DNA of 64,000 bases from Atherinomorus stipes (Eukaryota > Chordata > Actinopteri > Atheriniformes > Atherinidae): assembly GCA_023101725.1 (NCBI GenBank), contig JALJCO010000083.1:600501-664500 (forward strand), in the 5' to 3' direction. The translations under genes were made by a program, and so were the position numbers. Positions within the stretch are counted from its first letter, which is position 1. Each line of letters opens with the position of its first letter. Positions 37,657 to 48,535 of the stretch are shown here, one piece after another. The notes beneath the pieces are model-generated. The model did no database searches, was not told the DNA's origin, and worked only from the letters and a program-made list of their open reading frames with translations.

Positions 37657-38708
37657 CAGGGACGCCCCCAAGGGGTGGCCAGGGGTGGCCAGTGCCCCCC
37701 TGAACAAAAAGCTGGCCACCCCACTGGCCACCCCTGCAAAAATTATATTTTTTTAATTTACATCAATTTTTATGTACTATTAATATGGTGCAGCAGGCTT
37801 TGCTTATATTTGTCAAAATCTTTATAGGCTTATAAAAATAAAATGAATAAAAATAGTACACTAGACCTACCACCTTCTGCCATTGGTGTTTTACCGTAGT
37901 CCCCCCCAGGTCTGTTATGCCTAATCAACTCAGCCTTTCTTATGCAAATTCATCCAGGAGGGTGCCACCCAGAACTGCCCCAACCAGTTTCTAATGCCCC
38001 TTTCACAATAGCACCTACTTACCTCGCCCTCTATGGGCCGACACCACTCTACCCCCCATTTAGTTTGTTCATATTACAATTGAGGCGTCTTCAGCTCTGG
38101 TGTTCAGTGTGAGTGAGGTCGTCATAGTGAAGTTTTGTGAAGTCATTTATTTGCAACACACACACACTGAACTGCTTATTACAAGCAAAAAAAGTCCTAG
38201 CCACTTTTAAAATAGGTATAAAAAATTCTGCCCAGTGAAATTTTCTTATATTTCTTGAAATAAGATGCATTTGTCTTAAAACCAGTTCCTATATCTCACT
38301 GAAATGTTTCTTTTTAGGTGGTTTTGTCTTATTTTGAGTGTGGTGAGATATTTTGATTAGAAATTAGATTAAGATTAATAAGATTTGAGTTTTTACAGTG
38401 TATTGTTGAAATTAAGGAAGTTTGGTGCAGATAATGTCAAAGGCCCATTCATTCTGCCCCTTTCACTGCCATTATATGGATATATGCAGATCTACGACTA
38501 ATATAAATAGTGTCCAAAGGAGTCAGAGTGATGCAGAAATGTTACTGATGAGTAAATGCACGTAGGTTACTCGATAAATTCCAAAAATGAAGTCCAGGTT
38601 CAAAGAAACAAAGAAACAAAAGTTATCCTTTAATAACCCTTGGCCACCCTGCTATTTTCTCTGGCCACCCTGTGGCCACCCCCAGAAAAATTTCTGCGGG
38701 CGCCCCTG
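37657..38708. mobile_element. hAT-type element, 1052 bp, composite, perfect 8-bp duplication
   Basis: The element starts CAGGGACGCCC and ends with the complement of CAGGGGCGCCC. GGTTAGAG lies directly outside both ends (37,649-37,656 and 38,709-38,716), a perfect 8-bp duplication characteristic of hAT. GGCCACCCC/GGGGTGGCC motifs are arrayed near both ends as subterminal repeats. The interior is not one family: it contains a fragment of a 'TTTTACAGTG / AATCTTATTAA' repeat (about 38,190-38,395) and a half copy of the foldback family. No transposase is recognisable. Confidence 0.82.
38395..38633. mobile_element. Half copy of 'AACCTGGACCT' foldback family inside the hAT element
   Basis: The sequence from GTTGAAATTAAGGAAGTTT through GCAGATAATG, GCCATTATATGG and GTCCAGGTTCAAAG to TTATCC and TTAA (38,630-38,633) follows the right half of the element at 36,893-37,328. 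The left arm is absent. It is either a truncated insertion or part of what the hAT element captured. Confidence 0.6.
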
Positions 38709-38716
38709 GGTTAGAG

Positions 38717-39311
38717 GCGGGATACATCCCAGAGTTACCCCATTAACTATTAAGTAGCAGGTTTAATGCTGTGTTGCATTGGTTTATAAAATAGATAAAA
38801 AGACTGTGTTGGCAAAAAGAAAAGTCTACACAAAGTTTAAACTCAGTAGGTTTTCAGGAATGTCAGGAAATACTGTATATGGCCAGTGGTCGTACAGGTG
38901 CCACTGTCCTTCACCCACGGTCTATATCAACCTCTGAAATATTTCAGCTGTTGAATGGATTGAACGTGGTGTGTTGCATCATCCTCTGCACAGTTTGTAG
39001 AAGGGAAAAGCTCTGTTCTTTATAGGAGTGTTGACAAATCAGTCAAGCAACATTATTTCTGCAGAAATGCTAATTTACATCTACTGTTATTTGTTTGGAT
39101 GGTGTCAGTTCCTAAATGTTATTTTCAGACTTTTAACATATTCAAAAGTGTAACTCAGTATGAGGAAATACTTTGCAACAGTTTCCAGAATAGAAAGGAT
39201 GAAATTAACTACCATTATTTTAAAATACAGTCAATTAAAGATCTCATGAAAATCTCACAATATTTCAAGCATATCTGCAGAGCGTCCACATTTGCACACC
39301 CTCTTCTCTAA
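38717..39311. other. Gene-free stretch
   Basis: Unique-looking AT-rich sequence. No feature supported. Confidence 0.45.
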
Positions 39312-39708
39312 GGCTGCATTCACACCAGGATAGTCTGGGGACTGAGTCTGACTGGGCAGGGATTTCTGAAAAATTTAACACCTTTCTTTGCTTAGTTTAT
39401 GTTCAACATTGTTTTGACCTCAGCTTCTTTGAACACGTGTCGTTTGCTTCATTTTTTAAACGATAAACTCCATTTCCGTTTACTTCTTCTTCTTGTTGCC
39501 TTATTGCGGTTGGCAAACTTCACTTCCATTTAGACCTGCTGGATAGTCCGATAGTCTGTTTGCAAGTGAACCGAGAACCCTGGCTTTCAAGCAGACCAGA
39601 GTTTACTTCTTCGGCACGCACCAGGATGCAGTTGGTGTACCAAACTGCACCAAAAAAGTGGACTATCCATGAAAACGGACCAAACAGCCATGGTGTGAAC
39701 ACAGAAGT
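39312..39708. mobile_element. MITE with GGCTGCATTCACACCA ends
   Basis: The left end GGCTGCATTCACACCAGGAT mirrors the right end, which on the minus strand reads CTGTGTTCACACCATGGCTG. Inner motifs GGATAGTC and GACTATCC are also inverted. This matches a widespread fish element carrying 'gttcacacca' ends and 'ggtccg' motifs. Borders and target duplication are not clear. Confidence 0.6.
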
Positions 39709-41937
39709 CTAGAGGCTACACGGTTGGTAATTCCTGGTCTGTGAGGTTATTTTGTAGACACCAAAAAAAGTTCACATTGAGACTATAACTGTATAGAAGT
39801 GCAAGTTTTGCTATCAGGGAAAGAGACTAACTTTGACGTGAGAAATCTAACTTTGAAGACTTCTTATTTCTCCTGGGGAGAGAGGAAATGCTTTAAAGAA
39901 TCACCTTTGGGAGGAACAAGCGAGTAGCGTGTCCCGGGCAGCTGGCTCTCGGCCAAACCTTTTGCTAATGGAGTTGCACAACTATCTCCTGGAACAAACA
40001 GAGAAAGGTGGCATCAATGAGGCATCAGAGGGACGAGCAATAGACTGGAAAATATCAGGGAACTCAGGCTGATGTGTTTATTTGCTGCTGTGGGTTCCCT
40101 GCAGGAATCTAGCAGGCCAAATGCATTTTAAGTCCCTGATGCATAAAAAAAGTACACGCAGCCTGTCGACCTGCATAAAAATTTAAAACTGATCAGCCAC
40201 GCTCAAATGTTGAATTGCCAGGTGCTGGTTGGTTTCAGACTGATGCAGGGCTTTAGAAGGAGGTGTAACTTATTTTCAGTCACATATTGTAGTTAACTTG
40301 CTTTGTTTCTTTGGAGATTGGGTCATTTTTACACGTCTGAGTTATGTTTGAGTGCGATTTGTCTCTTTATGATTTAGATAATTTGAAACAAGTGCTATTG
40401 TGATCTAACTAAAGTGGTTGGAAAAGTGCAGTGCCTGTCAATGTTACCATGAGTAGTAAAAACTTAAGGAAGGTAAGGGAAGAAAAGTTCCTCAACGTGC
40501 ATCAGCACTCCAGATTGGAATTGTCAGTTTGATTTCTTCGGAACCACAAACCAAACCAGCTGTTTGCCTTTATTAGACTTTACTTCATCTATACTGAAAA
40601 AGGGATTTTCATGACAGCTTGACATACTGGTGAATCATGCAAAACAAACCAGTTTATCAGCAAAAAACACACAAGGTCATGTGACACCAAAGTGCTGGGT
40701 TGCTATCTCTTCACTGCCTGAATCAGACAGAAGGGACAATGAAATTCTCTCCTGCCATTAAGGAGTTGTGTGTTAAGATTTTTGGTTGCAATTTCAAATA
40801 CCTCTGAGGAAGCTGTACGGGCTACGAGAGACAGAATGTAAAATGTACTGAAAAAATATCTACTTCACAAGGCTTTCCAAAATTATTCATGACACTGCAA
40901 ATAAACGCTGACTCAGGTTCATCAGTGATGCACTGGAACATGTAACACTGCTTGTTAACCTTTCATCTTGGGCTTGAGGCAGCACAGAAACATCATGCAT
41001 CAGTAGTTTTTATTTCTTATTAGCAGCAGTTTGGTGGAGTTAAAATAAAATGGTTGAAATGAAAAGTGGTTCATGTCGTTAAGCTTGAGAAGCCAACTTA
41101 AGTTGGCATATTAAAGTGTTGGTGACACGACCTCGACTTTATGTAATTTTGCAATACAGTAATACAACAAGACAAAATAAGTAGTTCTGTGCAGATGGAA
41201 GTCAGTCCGATTTGTATTCACGTAAACATCCAATGTTAAAAAAGTGCTGCAGCAGCGGCTGGAAAACACCTCTCCATGACATGACGTCAGCTCCAGGACC
41301 TGTTCCAGTCGACGACTGATTGCTATACGTGGATAATCAAACAGTGGAAAACATGGACGTTTTTGAACCTTGGGACGCTGCTGGGCAGTGATAGCTTGAA
41401 AATGTGCGTTATGAATGTTGGTGTGCCAAAATTGTTGATTATGTTTGTTTGGACAAAGCCATTGATATTTCCTCTCCAAATTATTTGCAATTTTGTGCCA
41501 TTTGTTCGCATCAGTTCCAGTGTGTAAAAGCCTTAAATCTGCTTCTCTCAGTTCTAAGCCCACTCGGTAGCTCTAACCTGTAGACCCATACCAAGCAAAC
41601 TTAGAGCTGTGCTTAATGGACTTATAATTTTAAAGAGCAGCTTAGACCCGCGCTGAGTGGGCAGACCTGCACCACTCCTGCTTAGCAGGCCCACCACAGA
41701 GTCAGGAGTGACGGTGGAGAGGCAAACATGATCCTGCAGCAACCGTGGCTAACTGTCGTGGCTAAAAGTGGCTAACACACGGCAAATATATAGTCTCTAA
41801 AAATAAGAAGATAACAATCTATATGATTCCAGCTGAGCTTGGTCTGGTTTATCTAGTTTTTATCTACTTCCCATTTATCAAGATGATGGAGGGATGCACA
41901 CATCAGTGGAATCAGGCAGATGATCCTGTTATAACCG
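39709..41937. other. Gene-free stretch
   Basis: No supported gene. A 150-codon minus-strand open frame (41,111-41,563) has no recognisable domain, and a second frame overlaps it. The segment from 41,108 (TATTAAAGTGTTGGTGACAC) may be the edge of another repeat, but I could not find a matching right end. Confidence 0.4.
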
Positions 41938-42057
41938 GAGATGTCCTGTGATGATCTGAGATGACCTGCGATGACCGGGGAAGCCCTCTAATGACCAGGG
42001 ACGTCCTGTGATGATCAGAGTTGACCTGTGATGACCAGAGATAACCAGAGATGTCCG
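41938..42057. repeat. Minisatellite, six 20-bp units with 60-bp higher-order period
   Basis: Six consecutive 20-base units follow the pattern GAGATGWCCTGTGATGAYCW. Units 1 and 4 (TCCTGTGATGATC) resemble each other more than their neighbours, as do units 2 and 5 (GACCTGYGATGACC), which gives a 60-base higher-order repeat present twice. The units are diverged, so the array is old or evolving slowly. Confidence 0.85.
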
Positions 42058-44224
42058 GAAAAACCCTGTGACGATTGAGGGTGCAGTTGTCTCTGTTCAT
42101 AGCTGCATCGCTGCTTTGTGTAACAAACGCTAGTGGAGGAAGAATATTTGAGGACACGACTGCAGTTCCTATCTGGAAGAAGTCTCAACACATTGGTGGT
42201 TGTAGCTCCAGCCAACAGAATGTCTGACAGAAAGTGTCCTGCAGCAGCATGCAGGCAGGCTCCCGCTGGTACCCGGTAAGTCCAACCTGCTGTACTTCCA
42301 ATGTAACTCAGGATCTGTTGGAAACTTAAATAAATGACTGGCTTCCTTACAAATTTTTAAACATTATCCTGCAATACAACAAGAAAGCATGTCCGTAGCT
42401 GCTCATTGGTAAAACTGGCAAAGTAACTTCAAAACTACTTCGAAGCCGCTCACCTCCATGTTACGTAAAAGAGCTGCAGAGGTTCCCTCACTGACATCAC
42501 ATTCTGCTGCGGAGAGTTGCACCACAGTCTGGTCAAATATGCTGAGATGCTGCAACATTTCCTTATAACTCATGTATGCAGGCATGCTTGTATCTGTTAC
42601 GTACACTAGATCATCATGAATAATGTTTTTGCCTTCAAAACATGGCAAAAAATGTCAAAATCGTGTCACCAGCACGATTGGGTTGCTAATGGAATGAAAA
42701 CTGAAGTAAATGTCAAGTTATATATTGAAGTCAAAGCTAATGGTGTAACTGGTTTAAGACCAATGATATGTACAGTACGGTTCAGTCATTTGTCACCTCA
42801 AAATTTTTCTCACCATTTACTACTTTGCAGTTATTAGAAGCGCTTGCTTTCTTACAGCTGATGATTGAAACCAAACCATTGAGTTGCTGTTTGAATGGAC
42901 AGATATGGTATAGTTTGTCTGCTCTGCCAGAAAATGATTCATTATGGTCTCCATTGGTGGGCATTTGAAGAAATGAGACTTCAAAGAAACAACTGAGATA
43001 GTAGCTGGCCAATAAGATCTCACTTTCATAGAATCATTGCAGTAAAAGGTCCCAGAGGCAGAAACGAGGATGTGTCATAAATTATGAATCTCCATGAGAA
43101 GACGTATGGATGACAGTGTCATGCAATAATTGGCACAGCACTCAGCTCCAAGTCAGGCTGCTTGGTGGGTGAGTGATGTCTGCTGCGGGCACCTGCCTGG
43201 AAAGCATGCTGAAGTGATTTGCCAAGTCAGTGTGACAAATGGGCACCCTCAATTATCATGTTGACCCAAGGTTTGATGATGGGGCAGCACTGAAGGGAGC
43301 AACAGTGGCTTTAATGATACAAGTACTTGCGTGCACTTGTTTAACTGAGCTGACCTTTTAACTGGAAAGGGTAGAAGGTGTTGCACTGCCACTCTGATAG
43401 CCTTCAGCCTTTCAATGTAAAATTTTACCCACAAATATTCTTCTGCAGATGATGATGATGTAAATGAAATGTAAGTAAATGTTACTTAAAAATGCAGCTG
43501 ATTGCTAACAAAGAGATAGCTTAGCAGTTTGTGTTTGCAAATTTTCCAGAAAGCATCGTTGAGAAAGTTGTTTATACCCTTAAACTGCCAAGATATGTTA
43601 AGGTTTTGACTTGCAGTTCATTTGGAATAAGAATAAAACAAATATGCAATAAGAACCACAGAAACAGCAAAGGTATGAGTGGAATTTATTAATGACAAAT
43701 ACTCAACATGCAGAAAAAAGAAACTAAGAATTATTTGTAAACGATGTTTGCTCCCTGTCAGTATGATGCATTGTTTGTTCGACTGAAGCAACTCTTTATA
43801 AAACTACGTTTTATGAGTTATATCTAAGCCAAGGATATGACATTGGCCTCAGAGCTGTATCATCTGCAATATCTCTGTTATGAATGTCCAGCTTTTCCTC
43901 TTCAGTATTTATTTAGCCGTCAACACTTTTAAAACTGTGCTTGACATTTACCTTTGGATCTCAGCAAAGCTGAGGTATTACTACCTCTGCAAAGAAAAGA
44001 CTCAGTGGTGTGAAATACTCTCATATGCATCAACCTAAAGTCTTCTGTGAAAGCTCCTCTGTGCTTTTTTAAATAAAAGTGATGGTAGGTATATATATAA
44101 ATCTATTTTTTATCTATTCAGTGTTCGTTTGGAAAGCTGCTGAATCTCTGCAACCTGTAAATGATCTGAGGCAGAGCATGGGTGGTGTAAAAAAGAAACT
44201 TTTAAATTAGAATAGTAGTTTTTT
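42058..44224. other. Gene-free stretch, part with conserved-looking texture
   Basis: No supported gene. About 43,080-43,260 (motifs CATGCAATAATTGGCAC, CTCAATTATCATGTTGACC) has mixed composition without repeats and could be a conserved non-coding block. This is an impression only. Confidence 0.3.
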
Positions 44225-44285
44225 CAAAGCCCCCCAAATCTGAAGATGAGACTGGCCAGTCTCATCTTCAGATTTGGGGGCTTTG
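44225..44285. repeat. Spacer-free near-perfect palindrome, ~30-bp arms
   Basis: The arms 44,225-44,255 and 44,256-44,285 meet at TGG|CCA with no spacer. They are exact complements except for one C in a C6/G5 homopolymer. The left arm includes CCCCCCAAATCTGAAGATG. It could extrude as a cruciform in DNA or form a hairpin in RNA. It has no TIR or target duplication, so it does not look like a transposon. Confidence 0.93.
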
Positions 44286-44309
44286 GGGGCAGATTTGGGG
44301 GCTTGGGGG
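44276..44309 (+). other. Canonical G-quadruplex motif, four G5 tracts
   Basis: Four runs of five G (44,276-80, 44,285-89, 44,297-301, 44,305-309) are separated by loops of 4, 7 and 3 bases, well inside the G3+N1-7 rule. The first run lies in the right arm of the adjoining palindrome. The tract arises from a ~20-base direct duplication of CAGATTTGGGGGCTT(T)GGGGG. Confidence 0.85.
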
Positions 44310-44314
44310 CTGAC

Positions 44315-44341
44315 TTCATTAAGTCATTCTGACTTAATGAA
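44315..44341. repeat. Perfect 12-bp hairpin with 3-nt loop
   Basis: TTCATTAAGTCA, loop TTC, then TGACTTAATGAA. It starts six bases after the last G run of the quadruplex motif. Confidence 0.9.
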
Positions 44342-44812
44342 ACTGAGAGCTGCGTCTTGCAGCAACTAACTGACATGCTGCTGTTCACTGTTGATCAGAT
44401 TCTAATGGCTACAGAAGTCGGAGATCTGCAGGAGAATCAACTTTGCTAATTGGATAAAATGTCTGTGAGGTTCACTGTAGCAGCTCTTGTCGAACCAGGC
44501 CTGGTTTGAACTGTTTGATCTGGGTAAACCTAGCAGGGGTATGAACCCTGGCAACTGACCTCAGAGGATCATGGGATACACAAACTGTTCCAGCTTGATA
44601 AGGTGGCAGCTCGGGGAGGGGTGAAGTGGTTCAGAATCCAAGAAAATAGATGATTAATTTAACATAAAATCTCCTTTTTTTCTCCCATCAATTTCGAATT
44701 TCTGGAAATACATATCCCAACCTAAATTAAAATCAGCCAGAAAAGCACAATAATTACATATACTGGTAACAACAATGTGTGTGGGAGTGTATCTCCCCCT
44801 CTTTTTCTGTGT

Positions 44813-45316
44813 CAGGGTTATTTTAGTTAACTAAAACTAAAGAAAAAATGAAAACTAAAATCGAAAAACCATTTTTGTTTATGGAAATAGAAATAAAAAT
44901 GACTGTTTTTTTTTTTTTTTTTAGAAAATGATAACTACCTGAAACTGTATTGTATCTTTACAAAACTAACTAAAACTAACAAAAAATATTGGAAAAACAT
45001 CCTTAGTTTTAGTCGTTTAATTTATTTAATACATAAGCCTTTTGGGTTGATTTGAAATGTATTTCTATTTAATCTTTTTGCTTTGCTCTTCCAGGTTTTA
45101 CTCTGGAAGAGCAAAGCAAAATCCCCCAAAAACTAAAACTAACACTGAAACTGATAAAAACTAAACTAAAACTACAGTAAGCATTTTCCAAAAAATAAAA
45201 AATAATAAAAACCAGCAAACAACTGTTCAAAAAACGAACTAAAACTAACTGAATTGAAAAACAAAAAGTCAAAACTAGATTAAAACTGAAACTAATTAAA
45301 AATTCAAACCTATAAC
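44813..45316. mobile_element. ACTAAAACTAA-rich teleost repeat element
   Basis: The segment starts CAGGGTTATTTTAGTTAAC and is filled with AACTAAAACTAA units. It ends near CAAACCTATAACAGC, a weak complement of the start. This is a familiar AT-rich fish repeat of the 'ttttagttaactaaaact' kind. Boundaries are approximate and the class is not assignable by eye. A strong central hairpin at 45,076-45,121 is listed separately. Confidence 0.55.
45076..45121. repeat. Perfect 19-bp hairpin with 8-nt loop
   Basis: TTTTGCTTTGCTCTTCCAG is followed after GTTTTACT by its exact complement. It sits in the middle of the ACTAAAACTAA-rich element. Full identity of the arms is striking given how degenerate the surrounding element is. 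Confidence 0.9.
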
Positions 45317-46150
45317 AGCATTTTTCATAAGTCAGATACTGTATGTGACTAGAAAACAGACTAATTTAGTGCAAACAGGTGCAAAAACAGCAGTATGTTT
45401 TTTATTCCGGCAATCTGACCAGAAGAGCCTGCTGTGATGTTTAGTTTTGTGATGAGGATGAGTGAAATGAAAGGGGAGCTGTTTCTGTTAAATGCTACTC
45501 TTACAACTCAGATGGTGAGGTGAAAGCACTTTTTTTTTTTTAATTTAAAAGTGCACAAAACAAACAGCAGGAATTTATTTCAAAATATTTTCTTTATTTA
45601 TGTTTTTTTTTTTCTCATTCAAACAATATGGCAGAAAACCAAACAGCTTTGTTTTTCAGTTTTAGTGAACTTGTTAATTCAGCATATTTGTTTCTTTTTC
45701 CCATTACCTGCACCATAAAAAAAAAAAAAAAAGACCTGTGACTTGTGCACTGAGGTACATACCAAACTGGGATTTTTGTGTACTGTTACAGTATCGGGAC
45801 ATCCCTAGTTTTAATGGCGCAGACACTCTGCGTACTTCGCAGACCTGAAAAAATTAGCTTGCTCAGATTTACAGCAAAACCCCAGGGAACAAGATCTTTA
45901 AAGCAGAACTGGTTTACGATGCTTTTTATTTGACTCAGGGGTTTTCATGTGGATGTAAATACATCTTTAATGTTGTAATTAAGTTCCTATTATCTTTACT
46001 GCTTACATATTAGTTTCCTGAGCTCTGCTGTGCAACTTCAGAAGATTGATGGAAACATGTGAGATACACTAAGATTAGCACAACAGCAGCATTTATTACA
46101 AAACAATCTGTAAATCCAGGCGACGCATTCACGTGTCTTTAAAAATGGTG
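45317..46150. other. Gene-free stretch with a stray hAT end
   Basis: No supported gene. CAGTATCGGGACATCCCTA at about 45,769-45,787 looks like a right-hand hAT MITE terminus whose left end I could not find. A poly-A run lies at 45,718-45,732. Confidence 0.4.
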
Positions 46151-46378
46151 CTACTCTGAGCAAGGACACTGAACTGTCAACCTCAGCACGGCTTCAGGCT
46201 GACACGCTAAAGGAAGAAAAAACAGGATTAGGAACCACACGTATTCCCGGGACCGGTGCAGTTTTTCATTGTTCGCTGCTTTCTGTGTCTCAACATCTTC
46301 CTGCAGGTTAAAGAGTGAACGGATGAGGTGGAGGTCTTCTTCCTCAGCACGCACGCACGCCGGCATCGCAGCGCTCAT
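46151..46378 (-). CDS. Candidate exon or chance frame, function unknown
   Basis: On the minus strand an open frame of 75 codons follows a good acceptor-like sequence (pyrimidine run TCTTCCTCCTCCTCCCACAG ending at 46,379) and stops at TAG (46,151-46,153). The first 45 residues are mixed and acidic (AEEEDLHLIRSLFNLQEDVE), with regularly spaced leucines that could form a short helix. Then comes a hydrophobic run (VWFLILFFLPLA) that would be a membrane segment. The segment is richer in GC and CpG than its surroundings. No donor site is convincing and I do not recognise the family. It could equally be chance opened by the CT-rich context. Against it: no other exon of a gene is recognisable nearby. 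Confidence 0.18.
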   Translation of the reverse strand: MSAAMPACVRAEEEDLHLIRSLFNLQEDVETQKAANNEKLHRSREYVWFLILFFLPLACQPEAVLRLTVQCPCSE

Positions 46379-46745
46379 CTGTGGGAGGAGGAGGAAGACT
46401 TGGGGTTGTTTGTCCCCTGCAGGAGGAATTCAAGGTCAATGCACACAAACACACGTACACACCCACACACAAACAATCTAAATTCATGTCAACACACAGA
46501 GGGAAGTTCGTCTCGTCTGGCTGTTTTCAGAAGTGAGAAGATGAGGATTGTTCTTCATCACAAACAGAATGAATGCAAGCTTAACTGGAATAATGTTACT
46601 GACACTTCTCAGTGTTCGCTGCTTCATTTGTTCCTTTTCTTCTTCCTTCTGCCCTTCTTTTCTTTATTTTGCTTTTCGCTCCCTCTTCTCTTCCTGACAT
46701 GACATTTGCCTTTTCTTCTGCCTTTCATTTTCCCCTCCTAAATCA

Positions 46746-46860
46746 TTCTCTTCTCTTCTCTTCTCTTCTCTTCTCTTCTCTTCTCTTCTCTTCTCTTCTC
46801 TTCTCTTCTCTTCTCTTCTCTTCTCTTCTCTTCTCTTCTCTTCTCTTCTCTTCTCTTCTC
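46746..46860. repeat. (TTCTC)23 microsatellite
   Basis: Twenty-three uninterrupted TTCTC units. It lies in a wider pyrimidine-rich plus strand (about 46,610-47,250). All reading frames through it stay open and encode serine/leucine/phenylalanine repeats, which explains the 138-codon open frame here. Confidence 0.95.
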
Positions 46861-48527
46861 TCTGAAGTATTAACCTCCTTTATTCCCTTTCTCCATGTCT
46901 TTTCATTCATCCTTTATCATTTTTCTGACATCTTTCCTTCCTCTGATCATGTCAGTCTTTTATTCCTCCTAATTTCTGTTTTTCTCCTTTTTCATCTGAT
47001 TAATCTGTCTTTTTTCCTTGTTTTTTAAATTTTCTTCCACTCTCCTTTCTCATTTTTTAATCTTTCTTTCGTCCTTTTATTTGGCATCTTTGCTTCTCCT
47101 CATGCTGTACTGTTTCTTCATCTTCTGCCTTTCCTTCCTCCCAACCTTCCTCTTCTTTTTTCTTCAATGCTCTATCCTCCATCCCTCTTTTTCATTCTTA
47201 TTTAGTTTACTTCACTTTTTTTTCTTGAATTTTGTTGTTCTTTATCCTCCTGTCCTATATCCCCCTGTAACATCTCTTAAAGCTATCCAAAGAAAAAGAA
47301 GAAAAAAAATCACTAATCAACTCTCCCAAACAAACACTGTATTGTCCAAGGATTTTTTCCCTGTGAAGTCCACACACTGAGAATAATTTGGATTTTAATT
47401 GCTTCCCTACAGATCTCTGCCTCACAGAAACTGGGTTAATTGCATTAGTAGAGACACTTCCATTAAGTGCTGCCAGTCTAAGTTACTGCAGTGAACATGC
47501 TGTTTGGTGTTATTTAGCCACAGCTCGGAACAAAAACCTGCACTGGGGGGGAGGAAGGTGATTTCCTGGATGCTGACATGCGTTTCAGAAAGCTTTTAAA
47601 GTGTCAGTCATGAAAAGACCATGTTTACGGTGCTTCCTTGCCCTACATGTGTCACCACCGGGGCACCAGGCACACGTTCAGAGTTGTGACAGCGCTGCAG
47701 GTTCATCACGCTGGGCACAGCTGCTTCAAGCTGGAGGTTAAAACTCTGCTTATGTCTCACTTTTATTCTGATTCATCCTTTTTTTTTAGAAAGATGTAGT
47801 CAGCGCTCCTTTTCCTGCAACACTATTATAATCAACCCCATCTTAAGAATAAATCAAGCTCCTGAATTTCTGTGATTTAGTAATGGAAGTACATATTTGC
47901 GTTTGGTAAAGATTTATGCTCCAATTTAGACCTTTGAGTTGAGTGAATACAATCTTGCATCTGTTGCACACGGAGCTGTTCCTCTGTTATTTATTCTTTT
48001 AATAAATGTACACTGAAAAAAAGAAATCATTGAACCATCTTAAAAATATTTCTTCAATTGGTCACATTTAATAAAATCGACCCTTTTAAAACCACAGGAA
48101 TCACCTGTGACATCGCTGCACATGTATGTCAAATTACCATATAAATCTCTACTTTGTGCAATTTTAATCATTCAAACTGCTCATATTCTCAGCTTTACTT
48201 TTTAACTTATGGTGGTAAAAGGGGTTAGAAAATAAGAAAAAAATAACCCCAACATTTATTATATGGAAATATGATATCTTATTTCATCATGTCATCAAAT
48301 TGGCATTTAAAGGGTTAATTTGAGTGAGTACATAAAATGTAATTGAATGAAATTGTTATTTTTAATTCTATCAGCTTATTTTTATTCATTCAATGAAAAT
48401 GTCTATTTGGGTTAACTTAATAAACTTAATTAAATGTGTTCTATTAAGGGGAGACACGACAGACAAAAACCCAGTTTTTTCATTGTCAATTTTGAGATTT
48501 TTGTTTTTTTTTCCTCCTTCAACATGT
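46861..48527. other. Pyrimidine-rich tract, then gene-free stretch
   Basis: To about 47,250 the plus strand is strongly T/C-rich, with polypurine on the minus strand. After that the sequence is ordinary and AT-rich. No supported gene. A 120-codon open frame at 47,018-47,380 reflects the composition. Confidence 0.45.
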
Positions 48528-48535
48528 TTTCTTTC

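Noticed and set aside
41111..41563. 150-codon minus-strand open frame
   Set aside because: No family resemblance. Another frame overlaps it, and the region may be repeat-derived (it begins next to a TTAA-like edge).
44225..44285. Palindrome as a microRNA precursor
   Set aside because: Arms are almost fully complementary with no loop, unlike a normal pre-miRNA, and I recognise no known mature sequence.
46612..47028. 138-codon open frame through the CT-rich tract
   Set aside because: It is produced by the (TTCTC)n microsatellite, which has no stop codon in any plus-strand frame.
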